From: Callipepla californica brunnescens
Lineage: Eukaryota; Chordata; Aves; Galliformes; Odontophoridae
DNA length: 64,000 nt
NCBI GenBank assembly: GCA_023055505.1
Contig: JALIRH010000019.1
Location: 2,108,001-2,172,000, forward strand
Reading direction: 5' to 3'
Part shown: positions 14,002 to 27,737 of the stretch, in pieces
How positions within the stretch are numbered: position 1 is the first letter of the stretch
Layout: each line of letters opens with the position of its first letter
Program-made: the position numbers and the translations under genes
Notes under the pieces: generated by a model
What the model saw: only the letters and a program-made list of their open reading frames with translations
Databases searched by the model: none
What the model was told of the DNA's origin: nothing

Positions 14002-17000
14002 ATTTTCCCAGCATAGTTTCATTGCTTGCATGTAGTTTGAACTGGGATTGGTTTGAAGGTGATGTTAACACCATTAAATGACTTTGGATGGTCCCAGTTG
14101 TTTCATGTGTGGAATGGGAAAATATTTTCACCGGGACTTGAGTTGTTCTTCTTTTCAAATATATGATTATTTATGATTCAGTTGCTACGTAGATACTGTG
14201 TTGTATCCTATAGCAAGAAATCACATGGCTGCATTTTTCTCTCTGCAAAAGGAAGGCTGTAGAGGCATAAACTTGTGGAATGAAAGCAAAGGGATGGGAC
14301 ACAGCATTGTTGTGTGAAATTAAAATCTAAACTTGTGAACTTCTACACCTCTTAAAATTAGATGAAAAGTTTATTCTGTTTGAAGTAGCTAATGTATATG
14401 GACTTGAAGAGTCTAAGTCTTGAGTATAGTAATCTATTTATGTCATGAAAGATATTTCCTGGATGCATATACATGACCACGCAGTCCATCTGCACAAAAT
14501 ATCCTCTGTCCCTTCTCAAACCAGAAAAGAATAGAAAAGTAAATGTGTGGAAGTGATTAAGGTAATGCCTTGAGTTAGTGTGTGTGGTTTTAAGTACACT
14601 ATCTACTCTATTTTGTCAGAGGTTTTCAGTTAGCATTGTTGAGGCATTAGAGCTCACATGATGATGGGTAGTGACCATCGTGTTCTTTCTGAAGTCATGG
14701 GGCAGTCTCCAAGCTGCAGACTTTGCCTGACCACTGAACTGTCCTGGCATCCACAGCTGGAGCTGTGACTGCTGCTGCCTTTTCCAGTGTTGCCACTTTT
14801 TCTGGCTTTACATGGAGAGCAGTGTTGGTCTAATTCTTTTTGGCCGACACTGTCACTTTTATGTGGCCAAGTGTCTTGCACAGGGTTTCCTTGTCCATCT
14901 ACGACCTTGTGTTGCTGTAATTTCCAAGCCAACTGAGTTTGTGAGCCACAGTGCTAAACCATGCCTCTGTTGGAGGAGCTGAACACAGCCCTTAATAAAG
15001 GAAGCTGGGAGGTTGATGTAACAGCTTGGGGTCTCTGACTGTTTTGTTTTGGTGATCTTCCTGCTGTCTGTGAATTTCTGTGGTTGGTTAGAGTATCACT
15101 GTGCATCAGGAAAATGAATTGTAAGTAAATAGATCATTATTGCTGACTTGTGGACAGATCAAATGGAAATGCTTTCAATATATCATGTATTAATGGTCTC
15201 TGTTTGCTTGGGTTACTTTGTAATGCACAATTGTTTTCAAGGAAAGACTATATATTTTCTTTTTCTTCTTGGAGTTTGTTCAAATATACCAAGCTTAGTG
15301 AAAGGCAGTGTGAGCTGGGTCTGGTTTAATGAGACCTGCTTCTAACAAATTTACTGCTTTAAACCCAACTACAAATAAAGTGAATTAAAGACCAAATTAT
15401 TTCAATATAGATGTGCATTGAGCCAGAGTGTTATAATGATTAATTTTCTCAAGTGTTTAATTCCCAGTAGGTTTTTGTGTCAACAGCCAAAAAGGAATTT
15501 ATTGACTTTACATTAAGCATAGTTTGGTCTAGTTGATTATATTATTCAAGTGTAAATTAGTGGGTGGTAGAAGACTGTGTTGTATTGGGATTTTATTTTG
15601 TCTCAAGCAAATTGTCTCATGCCTTATTAACTACCAGTGTTTTAAATGTATAGTTCTGACTCTTTGAGTAGGTGCTAGGGCATTCACAAGTGTTTTCTTG
15701 TGTTTCTTCTATTCATTAAACAAGAACATCAGTATTCAAGCAATGCTTTCCCCCACTTCCAATTTCCCTTGCCATTGTAAGTTCAAATATTTTGTGGCAA
15801 ATTGACTAGTGCTGTGTGGTTGGTGTGTGGTGGTGGGTTTTTGTTTTTTTTTTTTTTCCAGTATGCTATGAGCTTTATAGTTTCCATTTCAGTTTGTACT
15901 AATTTATAGGCCATTTTCTCATCTGTGATGAGAGTGGCTTAGGCAAAAGTAACTTATTTCTTCCTTTTGAAGTCCTATTACATACATCTTACTCTAAATG
16001 TATGACTTGGTCTGTATGCATTGGTGTCAGGAAGCATGATTTAACTAATGTATCTAATGTGAAGATAACTGGAGGAATATCTGCTTTTGTTATTTTCTCA
16101 GAAATATCAGCTGAAAATGCTGTGTAGGATAGTTAAAACTGTCACTGTCAAAGCTGTATCCTCAAATTTATTCTCTTCTCTCCTAATGTAGCATCGTGTT
16201 GAAGTATAATTGGAAGTGATAGGTGTTGAAATAGATGATTCTGATAGATTTTTTTGTTTCAATTAAAAATTGTGCTGTGCAAATTAAAAATTAAATAAAA
16301 AACCAGATTTCCAGTTGGACATGACAGCCCTTTAGTTTGAAAAATAATTACTGTTGGATCAAACTTTGTGTTCAATGTCTGCTATCAAGTTATCTATCAA
16401 AGAAAATGAGATGAGTGATTAAAAGGTTCAGATCAAAGGCAACTGATTTAGCTTCACTAGAGGCTCCCATCTTTTAATTTAAAATGTATCTATGTCTAAC
16501 TGATTACTTCTCACATTTATAAAGAAATATTGACATCCTGCTGAAGTATGCAATGACCTCACTTGTGGCTGAGTTGTGTAGGTTTCGCTGCAGGCACTCT
16601 GAAAGCATTGATATTCCTGTAACCTTTTGAGGCAAGTTATGTGTTTAGTATATTAATGAGCTGGTTGAAGTGATGTACGGTAATTTCATCCTTCGGTAAA
16701 AACAGATGTGAAAGATTCCGTTTTAATATTTAATCAAGCTCAAAGCCTCTGTTGGCTTGTTTAAGTTGACCTGACAGCATTATACCTGGAAACACTTTGA
16801 ATTAAACCCTGAGTGCTTGACCTTGTTCAAACAGTTGTAATTTAATAAGGCTGCTGTCTTTGTGGAAATAGTATGGCTAATGGTCAAATCCTTTCTTGGC
16901 GGGGGCTGCTGCTTTATTGCAGTGGAAAATCTTTCTATCTACTCTTAAAAATACTTTATTCACATAAAATAAAAAATAAAAATTAAAAAAGAGAGGGAAA

Positions 17001-18048
17001 AAATGTAGCTAAAGAGCTCTCACTGTGATAGCTGCTAATCCTGGATGGTAGTTTAGGGATGCCAGATAATGCTCACTTACTCTCCTGATAAGTGTTTCAC
17101 ACTCACGGGTGTTTACTGTGCCATAGCTCATCTTGTACCAGAACTTTCCATAGCATGAGCATGTGGAAGCTAGTCCTCAAGTGGTATGTGTTTGTATAGG
17201 TTTAATAAAATCATTAGAGCTTGCATTTAATTAAGGCAAATGAAAGGCTTCTCTCTGCCTTCAGCTTGTGCCTGCAAAAACTCTTCTGTATTTTGGAATG
17301 TTTCCAATTGGACCCCGGGAACAAGGGCTTAAATATTTGTGGACAAGTGACCCTGTCAGGGAATCTTTTATGAGGGAAGGTGGAACTGGGGTGAAAGAAA
17401 AATGATCAGCACCACTATCAGTATCAAAGGTGTAGAAAAGATCCTAAGGCAGAAGGACTGCTCTCAGTCACAAAACTTGATCTCCACACTAGGAATGAAG
17501 GGAGAGTTGCAAAATTGCCCTCTTGTTAATGCTATTCATAATGGTAATACATGCTATTTAAAAAACAAACAGACAAAACCTCTTATTCTTCTGGTCTTGT
17601 TTTTTTTTTTTTTTTTTCCAAAGAAGTTCAACCTATGCTTCAGTCCCAATTTTAAAGAAACATTTTGGCCAAACATGAAAAAATACTTTGTAGTGTTCAT
17701 GTATGCTGCTTTTTTGTGTTGTGGGTTTTTTTCCTTATGTCTTCTGCTTTGCTTATATTTTCACAAAGCTGTTCCTTAAGGTATTCATAATTGGTTGTTT
17801 TTTTCTGAAGTGAGGTTTTTTGTTTGTTTTAACGGTCTATGAGCAGGGGTATGACTGTAAAACTGGAGGTAGAGAAGAGGTATAGGGGGAGGGGAGCATT
17901 CCCTACAGAATATTTAAAGTTTTGACAGAGAGGAAAAAGCAGGGACTAAATGTCAAAGAGCTGCCACGAGAAGTGGTGAAGGCTGAAGTACATAAAATAA
18001 GTTATTTCATCAAGATCAATATCTTTTTAAGCCTGAGTATATATATTT

Positions 18049-18310
18049 CTATATCCAAAGACTCAATATCAATTTAGAATAGTTCAAGTCCAATTGCCTG
18101 ATGCGTTCAGAGCTGACAAAAAGTGTTATTGATAATATTGTCCAAATGCCTCCCAAACACTGACAGGCGTGGGGCATCGCCCCCTCTGAAGGAAGCCCAT
18201 TCCAGGATTTGACTGCCCTCCTGGTGAAGCAATTTTCCCTAATGCTGAGTCTGAGCATTTCCTAGCACAGCTTTGTGCCATTTGCAGGAGCAGAGCCCTA
18301 CACTTTGCTC
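18049..18310 (-). mobile_element. CR1 LINE fragment, 3' part
   Basis: On the - strand, about 18258-18150 encodes MLRLSIRENCFTRRAVKSWN followed by GLPSEGAMP, which fits the end of the CR1 reverse transcriptase (pattern LR-x-IRxxFFTxRVVxxWNxLP). The + strand text around 18190-18290 resembles the usual inverted CR1 wording. Limits are approximate, and no terminal ATTCTATG repeat is visible. Confidence 0.8.
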
Positions 18311-21300
18311 TGCTTCCTCTCTTCTTGACCTAAAATAATTTTTATTCCAAAATACAGTAGTGCTACGTTTAAGTCACTGTTACTACAAAGCATCACATGG
18401 TCATTGCTAAAGAGTACTGCTATAATTCCAAAGTACATATTAGCAAGGACTGCCTACATTCATGCAAAGCTTCCATGTATTACGATGAATGTGCCTTGAA
18501 ATGCCAAACAAAATAATCATTCTCTTAAAACCTCTTTTTCTCACTTCAGCAAAGCATGATTTTTACACTTAAATTCTGCAAGATAATTCTAGTTTTAATA
18601 TAATGGAAGACATTACATTGATGTAGGATACTACATTACACTTCATATTCCTCAGATGTGATTGATAAAGATGATGTGGATACAGGCACTCTGCACTTCT
18701 GCTCCATGATCTAGTGAAGCATTAAGATGTGCTTGGCTGTGTATTTTAAGGAAGTCTGCTTGTTCTGATTGATGCCCAAGAGCAGATCTAGCACACTATC
18801 ATTTCTTCCTCAATCATCAGTGTTTTTCAAAGGCATTATAAGCAATGGGGAAATAGTTGAGCCTAGTTCTGCTAAATTTCACTGAAGCATGGCTCATTGT
18901 GGGTGGGCTTTGATTTATGTGGGTGAAGAAAGGAAAACACTTTAAAATAAATGTTCTTTCATCTGGTAACTACTTACTTTATTGACACCTTGTGCTTAGG
19001 GATTTTAACTGCTTCTGTGGTTTGAGAGCTCTGTCAATTCTGAGTTTGCTTCTCTTATCTCTCATCACCCACATTCTGTGTAGTAGCTCGCTTCAGCTGA
19101 ATTTTATGTTTCTACCGAAGCTCCAGTACCTGCTGAAGGACCCCAGTGCTAGGAAGCAGCTGTCAACTCTGCATGTGCTGGGAACCTGAGGCAAGGCTTT
19201 GGGTTCAGTTTGTCTGTATTAAGTGTGATTTTGAGGATCACATTCAGATTCTGCTTTGGCTGTTGAAGTGCTAGCTGACATCACTTGGGTGGTTTATTGC
19301 TGTTTGTTTTGCTAGAGGCTGATGATGGTATGTGGTGATCCTCACCCCCAGTTGCAATACTTGTCATAGGGTCCCTTACCCTAGGAGATTATCTTGGCTA
19401 TTTGCAGTCTTGTGTAAACAACAAAGTATCTCTATCCGGTTCTTCATGAGCAGGTGCCCTTTTTTAAACTTGGCAACTTCACATTCTTAGAAGTGTAAAC
19501 AGAAATCTGGTCTGTTGATTAATAACTTCTACAAAGCAGGGAATATGCGAAAGTGTTGCCCTTGAATGTAGTCATTCATGTTTTGATTTCTTGGAATGCA
19601 TCTATAGTCAGTTGATAAACATATTAGAGGAAGCTTCCTGTGCTGTACTTGTTCGCTGAAAATACAACTCTTTTACTGGGGCCCACTTAATGTGTGCACA
19701 GGCTGGGTTCCTCTCAAAATCCAAGAAACTATTGGGCTGCATCTGCATGTGCCTGTGTTGGTGTCAGCACTCATACTTCCTTTGTTGTTTGGTTATGGAA
19801 AACTAGACTATTTATGTTTAAAATCAACATTGTCTTATAGGGAGGATCTGTGCTTCAGGAGAGGGACTAAGTTTTGACTTCTGCAAGGTTGTTTTAAGAC
19901 ACAGGGCAGTGAAGTTGGACAGGAGGGAAAAAAAAAACGAACAAAAACACAAATGCAGCTTTGTACCAGGCTGTCAGATTTTGTTTGCATGGGAAATTTC
20001 TAGGTTCTAGACATTCAGCTGTGCTACTTCCTTATAAAATATATAGTGCTGGAATCAGCAGAGGTGTGCTTAAGGTGAGATAGACCTAATGTACAAGAGA
20101 AGAAAATACTGGAGCTAAAACATTCTTGAAGGGAAAAATGGTATATTGGCAAGGTTAGTGGTTGATGGCTGGCTGTTACTATTTCTGCTCTCCTACACTT
20201 AAAGTTGCAGCTAAATTACAACTCCAGTCAATGTCAGTCAGCTTTATTTTGCACTTCTCCCTTTGGCAGTGTTTTACTTTTTAGCTTATTTTGTACTCAA
20301 CCAAAAATAATACCTAAGTTTTATTGAAATTGGGGGTGAAGAGAGATGATTGGAAACATTATTGCTAAAGGAGGGGCAGCTCTGTCTGCATCTTTGGCCT
20401 TTTTGGGTGATGGTTGAGGGGATAGGTAGCGAGCTGAGTTCACGTGTGCTATTGAACTAGGTGTCCATATGTTATTCTTGGTGAGTCAGAGACCATGGTT
20501 CATAGAGAGGAGGGGTCTTTGGGTTGTGGATGTCACCGCGAGGGATATAGCTTGAGAATTTGGAGGTGAGGAGATGAGCAATAGAGAAATGAACGTTCAG
20601 TAGCTGTGTCATTTTCGGAAATAAACTACTCATGCATGTTCACGACTCTAGGTTAGGCTAATTTTGTTAGAAAACTAAATACCTTAAAAATCTCACAGGT
20701 TTAAGGGATATTTTATACCCTAAAATAAAGGGGGAACTCTGAATGTTTTTTCTTCTTATATAGTAACAGATGCAGCTTTTGTAATATTTTTAGTAAAGAG
20801 TTTGGATATTCTGTCTCTCGAATGCATGGGCAGTGGAATTTGCCAGCCCGGGTAGCTGTGCAGAGTAAAGAAGATGTTTGGTGTGGTTTCTCTGCCCTTT
20901 CTGACCCCTTTTCTCCTGTCCTGTTCCCATTATACAAAAGTGATTTCAAGAAGTGCATTTCTGTATTTGCGTACCTTAATGGAAGATGCGGCAACGCTGG
21001 AAATTGCTTTATTTTGTTTAAGAAGAATAACGCAGTTCAGGAGTCATGTAAGCTCTTCTTTTTTTTTGCCTACAGACAGATGGAATATCAAGTAGACAGC
21101 CCAGATCTTGCTTTAGTTACAATTTTTGGCATGTGTTCTTAAGAGATTACCCCTGGAATTTCTTGTATATACAACTCCTCCACTCCCAGTCCTTTTAGTA
21201 CAAAGCATGATTCTTGTCTGAAAATGGTATAGAGGTATTCTTGATCTGCAGAGCCATCCAGAAACTGGGGGAGGGGAACAGTGTGCTTTCCAGTGATTGG

Positions 21301-23559
21301 GATGAAAAAGTTAAACACTTATTTTTGTATTACTTAAAAGTAAAGTGCACTCGCTTGCCTTTTGTTGCTATTGTAAGCTTCTCCATTTGTTTTGCCTTTC
21401 TGGAAAGTAAATGCATGCATATATAATTAAAACAGGCATCAGCCTAGGTTGTTTTCCTCAGTAGGAGGTGCAAATAGTTTTACAGCTTGTCACAACTACA
21501 GCTTTATTTTCTGAAGGTGCAAGCAATTACCCTGTTGATTTAGCTGTGCACTTGGTATCAATACACTGTGCTGTGCATACAGAGTGATCAGTGTCACATT
21601 GAGTGCTGCATGCTAGGATCCATCTAACATGGCTCTGTAACACTAAGCCCAGGGGGGACTAGCAGCATGAGCAGCAGTTTGCTTTTGACAGCAGAATGTC
21701 CTTGTTGCTATTGATTGGGTTGTTCAGTGAAGTGAAAAGACATTGATCCAGCTTTAAACTGGTAGTTATATGATAATCCTGGAGATGAATGAGTATCAAG
21801 TGAGGTATTGCTGGAGGGAGGTGGCATGGGGGAAATCCAATTCTGTGTTGTTTTTTTTTTTTCTGTGGATGTAATTAATAACAGGCTAATGATACTTTAA
21901 AAATACATTTTATTATATAGATCTGCACTGAATTAAATGTAACTAATAAATATGAAGCAGATCTTTCTTCACAACAGATGTAAATAGTGGTATAATGACA
22001 TATGTCTCCTCCAGTCCTGGAACGGCTGTGTTTTATGTGCATCTCTCCAGTCTGGGTACTGTTAGTAGTACTTGGGTTAGGGGTGACTCTTCCAGAACTC
22101 TAGTGTCTTGTTGGTAGATTCGTTGCAGCCACTGTTGTTTAATTAGCATGTACCATCTCCCTGAAGAGTTATTCCAGATGTCAGGATAGTCAAACCAAAT
22201 GTAAACCAAAACCTAAAAGCCTTCTCTTATGGATGGAAAGAGAAGCGTGAGTGTGTTGGGGATGAACTTGACTGAGAAACTGCACTGACAACAGCATGCA
22301 GATTTCTCCTCTAGTAGGCTACTGAAGCAGGTGTTGGCAGCATCTGTCCCTACTGGCAGATGGAGAAAGGGACTTGAATTCCATCAGCTGAACTACCTCA
22401 GGAGCTTACTGCATCAGCTTCATTACGTGCCAGAATTGATTAGTACAGGGCTGAGCGCTTACATGGTTTAGTTGCATGGGATAGTGGTCTCAATCTGTGC
22501 ATCACTGCTCCTTCTACCTGGCTGTGTGAATGTAGCTATCAGCAGGGATGACTGGACCAAATAAAGTGCCCTAATAGAATTAACATTGCAAAGCTTGAAT
22601 TCAGCTTTTTATTGCTCATTGTCAAAAATAAGCTCCTCATTTTTAAAAATGAATTAAGCACTTAAGCTTTTTTTGCCTTTTTTTTTTTTAGGTATAGAAG
22701 AGAGATAATTGAAAGTAGTGTTGTCTAATAGTCTATTCATTTTCTTGGGTTCTTAGAACATTCTTCATATTAAGCTGCATGACATTTACTTTACAATTAC
22801 TCTTAAATTTAACTTGTAGTTGCTTGATAATTATGAGAGGTCATTAATTCTTTTCTAGTGTTGGCATCCAGATTGAGGATACTTATTAATGCTTTCCCAT
22901 ATTTTCACATTTGAAATCATCTATCTTTGTGTTGTACAAAGGCTGCATGTGTGTTTGGCTTTTTTTAATTAGACAAGCATCCCCCCACCTCAGACCTCCC
23001 CTTAATCATACAACTTAATGTGAGAACTTATTTCTGCTATTAGATTTGCATTATGTCTTGACCAATGTACCTTTCAGGTATGATCAATAAAAAAAAACAA
23101 AAGGCAATGATAGCTACTTTCTGGTAACACCCATTTACTTCTTTACATGTACTCTCTTCCCTCAGGAGGTGGTATGCTCTGGGTAAGAATTTTTCCAAAT
23201 GGGCTTGCCTTTTATAAGCATAAAATATGGCTTGTACTGTCACTTCTGTACTGTGTGTAAGGAATTAAAAAACAAATCAAAACAAAAAAAACACCTGCTA
23301 CATTGTTAAGTATAGAGTTGGAAATTAAGTTAGATGGGAGAATGTGGAATTAACAATTGCAGTAATAAAATTATGCCCCTGTGTAAACAGAAGTTGCAGC
23401 TATGGCTCTGACATCATCTCCAGCTCTGTCAAGTGGTACCACTGGTCTGTTTGCTGCTAGTTTGTGTACAATTCTCTTCCCAGTTCGGATGTTTTGATCA
23501 TCGCTTTATTTTTTGGTGACTTTTTTTTCCCTCATCCTGTGGATACTCTGCAGAATTTT

Positions 23560-23690
23560 AAGAATATCCTGAGCTGGAACGGACTGATATGGATCATTGA
23601 GTCCAACCCTGAGCTCCACACAGTATCACTGAAAATTAGCCTATATTTCACTGTATATGTGTGGGAGAAAGCCCCTCAAGAGCTTGGAAG
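23560..23690 (-). mobile_element. CR1 LINE fragment, 3' end
   Basis: The stretch reading ATATCCTGAGCTGGAACGGA and on through GGATCATTGAGTCCAACCCT matches the usual start of an inverted CR1 3' end, as I remember the consensus. The downstream part is more diverged and its limit is uncertain. The octamer tail is not preserved. Confidence 0.7.
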
Positions 23691-24032
23691 GATAGGTGGT
23701 ATAACAAGGGTGCGCTAGCAAAAAGACAATGAGCAGGTAATGGTTTCTGAACGATTTATGGGGATTTTTTGCCTAGAATGGTTGTTTTGCTGTTCTGTTC
23801 TACTTTCCACCTCATGATTTCTACTTCAAGTACTGGTGGTGCTGTAGAGATTATTGCCAGGAGATCCACTCAATCCAATGAGTAAGGCAGATTTAATTTA
23901 TTTTTCTTCTTTTCTTAGAAAGCAGAGCTGGAGTACTGACTGTATGGCCCAGTTAGCTATGACTGTGGGCTGCTAAGCTGCATTTTCTCCCAGGAAACAG
24001 AAGTCAAATACAGGAAAGAAAACTGACTGTTT

Positions 24033-24159
24033 TGCAAGATCTTTTATTCTGCAAGATTCTTTTATTCTATTTTTATATATATGTATTTTTCTTTTATTTC
24101 TTTTTTTTTTTTTTTTTTTTTTTTGCAGGATTCTTTCATTGCTGTCTTCTGCAAGATGC

Positions 24160-24187
<28 letters not shown>
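24033..24187. repeat. tandem TGCAAGAT units, T24 and A28 tracts
   Basis: Two near-identical units (TGCAAGATCTTTTATTC at 24033-24049 and TGCAAGATTCTTTTATTC at 24050-24067) are followed by a T run at 24101-24124. A third related unit (TGCAGGATTCTTTCATT) and a part unit (TGCAAGATGC) come next, then an A run at 24160-24187. The T and A tracts are complementary across 35 bases and could form a long hairpin. Confidence 0.9.
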
Positions 24188-24190
<3 letters not shown>

Positions 24191-27100
24191 GGAATTTATG
24201 CCAGATGACCAAACTATTTTACTTCCTTCTGTATCTGTAGGTATTACCTATAGTTCTTGTGAAGGCGTAGTGTTCACTTCATCATTGTCTTTAATTTTAT
24301 TTTTAAGGGATACTGATGTGAAAGAAGAAATTTTGAGTTTCGTTATTTTAAATCCATGTTTTCCAGACCTCAAAGAACTAAAGAAATCACACCTAACCTT
24401 AATTCATAAGACAACACTTGATATTTTAAAGACATAGAAGATCTCACAGTTGAGCTTTTGGGAGAAAGATGATGTTAGAAAACACATCCAGAATCATAGT
24501 ATTAGCAGCAGATTTGGTTTATGGCTGCTGTTTTCTCTGCTGGTGGCTTGTGGTAGCTGCTGGAATTAAGGTGTTCTTTGCTTCCCCATTTTTAATGTGG
24601 CAAGAGGTTTGTTTGGAGTTTAATATATTGCAAAGCTATTAGTTCTCATCAGTCACTCTTAGTTCACTTTGAGCAATAAACTTTACTTTTTTTTCACTGA
24701 ATAACTGTCAAACCTCTTGTGTTCGTATGAATACAGACTCAATAAATTACAGTAGTATGGTTAAAGGTTACATAAATCTGTGCCTGTTGTGCAGGGGCTG
24801 TCATTGATAAAGGGTTTGAAAAACCATTTTCTCTAGCAGTGCAAATACCCAACTCTTTCAGGGAAGGTGAGTTCTGTTGGTGTGCTAGGTTTGCTTTGCT
24901 ATCCTCAGGAAAGCAGAAGGGCCTATGGCTTCTGCTAGGAAAATGGAAGCCTGAGAGACTACAGCAGTGGTGTTCTTCCTGAGTATGTTTTAAATTTATT
25001 GATTCTTTGGTGGACAGGAAAGAAAAGAGATGAGGAGAGTTGTGTTTAGTGATCAGTAGCAGCAGGACTCTAACATACATGCTCCTCTAGCAGAAAGAAG
25101 GAATGCTATCCCTGGGAACTTAACAAGGTTTAGTACCATTATTTATTAATTATTATAAGTACATTAATTTTGCCAAACAGCAGCAAATGTAGCTTAGCTT
25201 ATAGATTTCTTAAAAGGGCAAATGTATTTTCTCATGTGTAATGAATTTTAAAAGCAAATTAAAATGAATGGACTTTGTAAGCCCATCTGTAAACCACTTT
25301 CAACTTGTCTTGCACGGAGAATCCTCTTTAGGATGTGCTAGTATGTATGCACACTGTGGTTCTTGCTAAACAAACAAACAAAAAAAACCTACCTGTATTA
25401 ACTGAGATCTGTACTGAGTGGCCAGTAAAAGTTTGCATTCTCTATAGAAAGGATTACTTGGTGTAAAGTACTGCTCCTTTTTGCCTGCTCTCAGTCCTCA
25501 TGAGGAACAAATTGTGGAATTCTAGCTGCATCACAGGAGGATCCTGAAAGATGTGTGCAAGCATTTGTTTCCCCCAGCAGCACCAGGACTGGCTATTAAA
25601 AGAGGCAGAATTCATGGTTGGGAAAAAAGTAGGACCTTTACAGATGTCTTGAATAACTGACACCTCTTTCCTGCTGGATACAGCTGTTGTGTAAGAAAGT
25701 GAACTGGCCACTGTATAAATAGCTGTTTCATAGATTTGTGCTGTTTTTCTTTGTGATATAGTGCAGAGCCACATCCCTATCTCTCTGTGTTGGGACTTAG
25801 GTAGCTGCTATAAAGTCCTGTGGGTATTGAAATAAAGAGTACCAGTTTGATACATCCCTGCCCTCAAGTCAGTTATTCTGGTTGCCTTCATGGTCATCAC
25901 TTATTAGTTAGAGCACCTTGGCCATTTTGGGTTTGAATGCAGTATTAGAGAGGTCTACAGGGAGGGTAAAAAATATGTGCTACTGAGATCAGCAGAGACA
26001 AAGACAAAAAAAAAATTCTTTCTTAGTGTATATTTTGAACTGTTAATTTGAATTAGTTATATATCAACTCTTTGGCAGAGTAGAAATGTGAAACCTGAGA
26101 CTCTTATGCTAAGGTCTGCGTTCATACATGATGTAATTAGTACTAGATCCATTCTGGATGAGAAGTTAAGTCACTGTTCTTACTGTATTCTCAAATAGGA
26201 ATGTTAGTGAATACATTCTGTGATCCAGGTTTGTGTTTCTGAAGTTCTGCTTCTGTCGAGCATCATTTAAATATTCTGTCATTAAGAAATACGAGGGATT
26301 AGAATGAGAAGTTATTTTCAGTTTCTGGGTGAATTTGCCAAGTTCACTTGTTTCATATATTCTGGCCTTAAAAGTTTAAGGTGTGCCGTATTTTGAGTAA
26401 TAAAATTACTTTTATATGTGCCACATTAATACTTCTCCCCTTCCTCCCCTCCCTTCTTTATCTTCCAAACATCATGTTTTGTCACTGTCATCTCTCTTCA
26501 AGTATAGATTTATTTCTCATACAAATTCTTGTTTTCTTTGGCAGGAGCTGCAAGCAAGTCTGTGTGAAATTACATAATGTCTGAAAAGTTATGTTCATGA
26601 TTAATTAGCCTATCATAAAATGATTTTGGTGTGTGTGGAATAACTAGATCATACTTCTCAGTCAGATCAAGTACTTCAGAGTGCTTTCTATTAACTGCTA
26701 TATACGTTACCTGATTTATATTTGGGAGGTGAAGTATACTTTTTTAATTGGTTGGTTAATGTGAACCTTGCATTCAGGTTCAAATAAACTTTAAAAGAAA
26801 CTAGCCTTGGCTGCAAGTGTGTCTTATTTCTTAGTAATTTATAGTTTTTGCTTAAAGCTGAGCAGCTCTTAAATGGCATGTTCAAAACGTTTTTACATGA
26901 AGCTTAAAAAAAAAAAAAGGGTAAATAAGTTCTATCCGAACTGCGTTGACATCAGTGGCACAGTTCTCAGACTGCAGCAGAATCAATATCTCATCCAGGG
27001 TTTTAAGTCTGGAGAAGGCTTTCTTCGTAACTTATGCTGCAGTTTTACCTTTTTGTTCTCCTTCTCTTTCAAGAAATCTGTTTAGAACATAGTTTAACTG

Positions 27101-27712
27101 TACTAGAAATACTAACAGGTAGATGTCAGGTCTTGCATATGTTGACTTGGTTAGCAAGACTTCTGTGAGTGATGAAGGCTTTTATGTTCCATTCTAAGCA
27201 TCAAGTTAAAGAGAAGAAGCAGGATCTGCTCTGCAATTCTTTATGCACTTCAGAAATTAAGTGGTCTGGATTTTAGACAAGTAGTGTTCAAAGTTTTTTT
27301 TGTTCTTTATAAATCCTGCATCACTTTTGTGTCAGTTAATTGATATCTCACAAGTGCTTGCTTTTGCAAAACTGTGGGAGATGCTGTATTCATCCTAAGT
27401 AATACTTATTTAACTTTGCATGGAGTTCTTCAACAGCAAAGCTTAATTTTAGTTTTTGCTCATTTGAGGGCCTTCTGTGTGCTTAGGAAGCCTACTGTAA
27501 GCGTTTAATATAAATAGACTATATTAAAAACAAGTAAATTAAGCCACAGAAGGACAAGAGCCGTAAAACAATCTTTATGCTTTGAAATAGGCTCATCTTC
27601 TTGCTTGTGCCTTGGGATCTAGTTTCCTTGTTCTGCGTGGTTTAAGGGAAGTATTTTTTCTCATACTGACTTATGAAGGAGCCTGGAGTGCATACAGTCT
27701 GTAGAGATCACA

Positions 27713-27737
27713 GATATATATATATATATTTTTTTTA
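27713..27737. repeat. (AT)n microsatellite with T run
   Basis: About eight AT units followed by a short T run, the same arrangement as the tract near 13.96 kb. Confidence 0.85.

Noticed and set aside
14654..14932. 92-codon - strand open frame in a slightly GC-richer patch
   Set aside because: Considered as a retrocopy or exon remnant. I recognise no parent protein and see no poly-A tail or splice sites.
17402..17779. 125-codon + strand open frame
   Set aside because: It runs through a poly-T tract that gives a run of phenylalanines, has no recognisable domain and no good splice or start context, and lies in an AT-rich intron.
21050..21130. T-rich tract ending CTACAG followed by an open stretch, looking like a splice acceptor
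   Set aside because: The following frame closes without a convincing donor and matches no KAT6B sequence. Cryptic acceptor-like tracts are common in T-rich introns.
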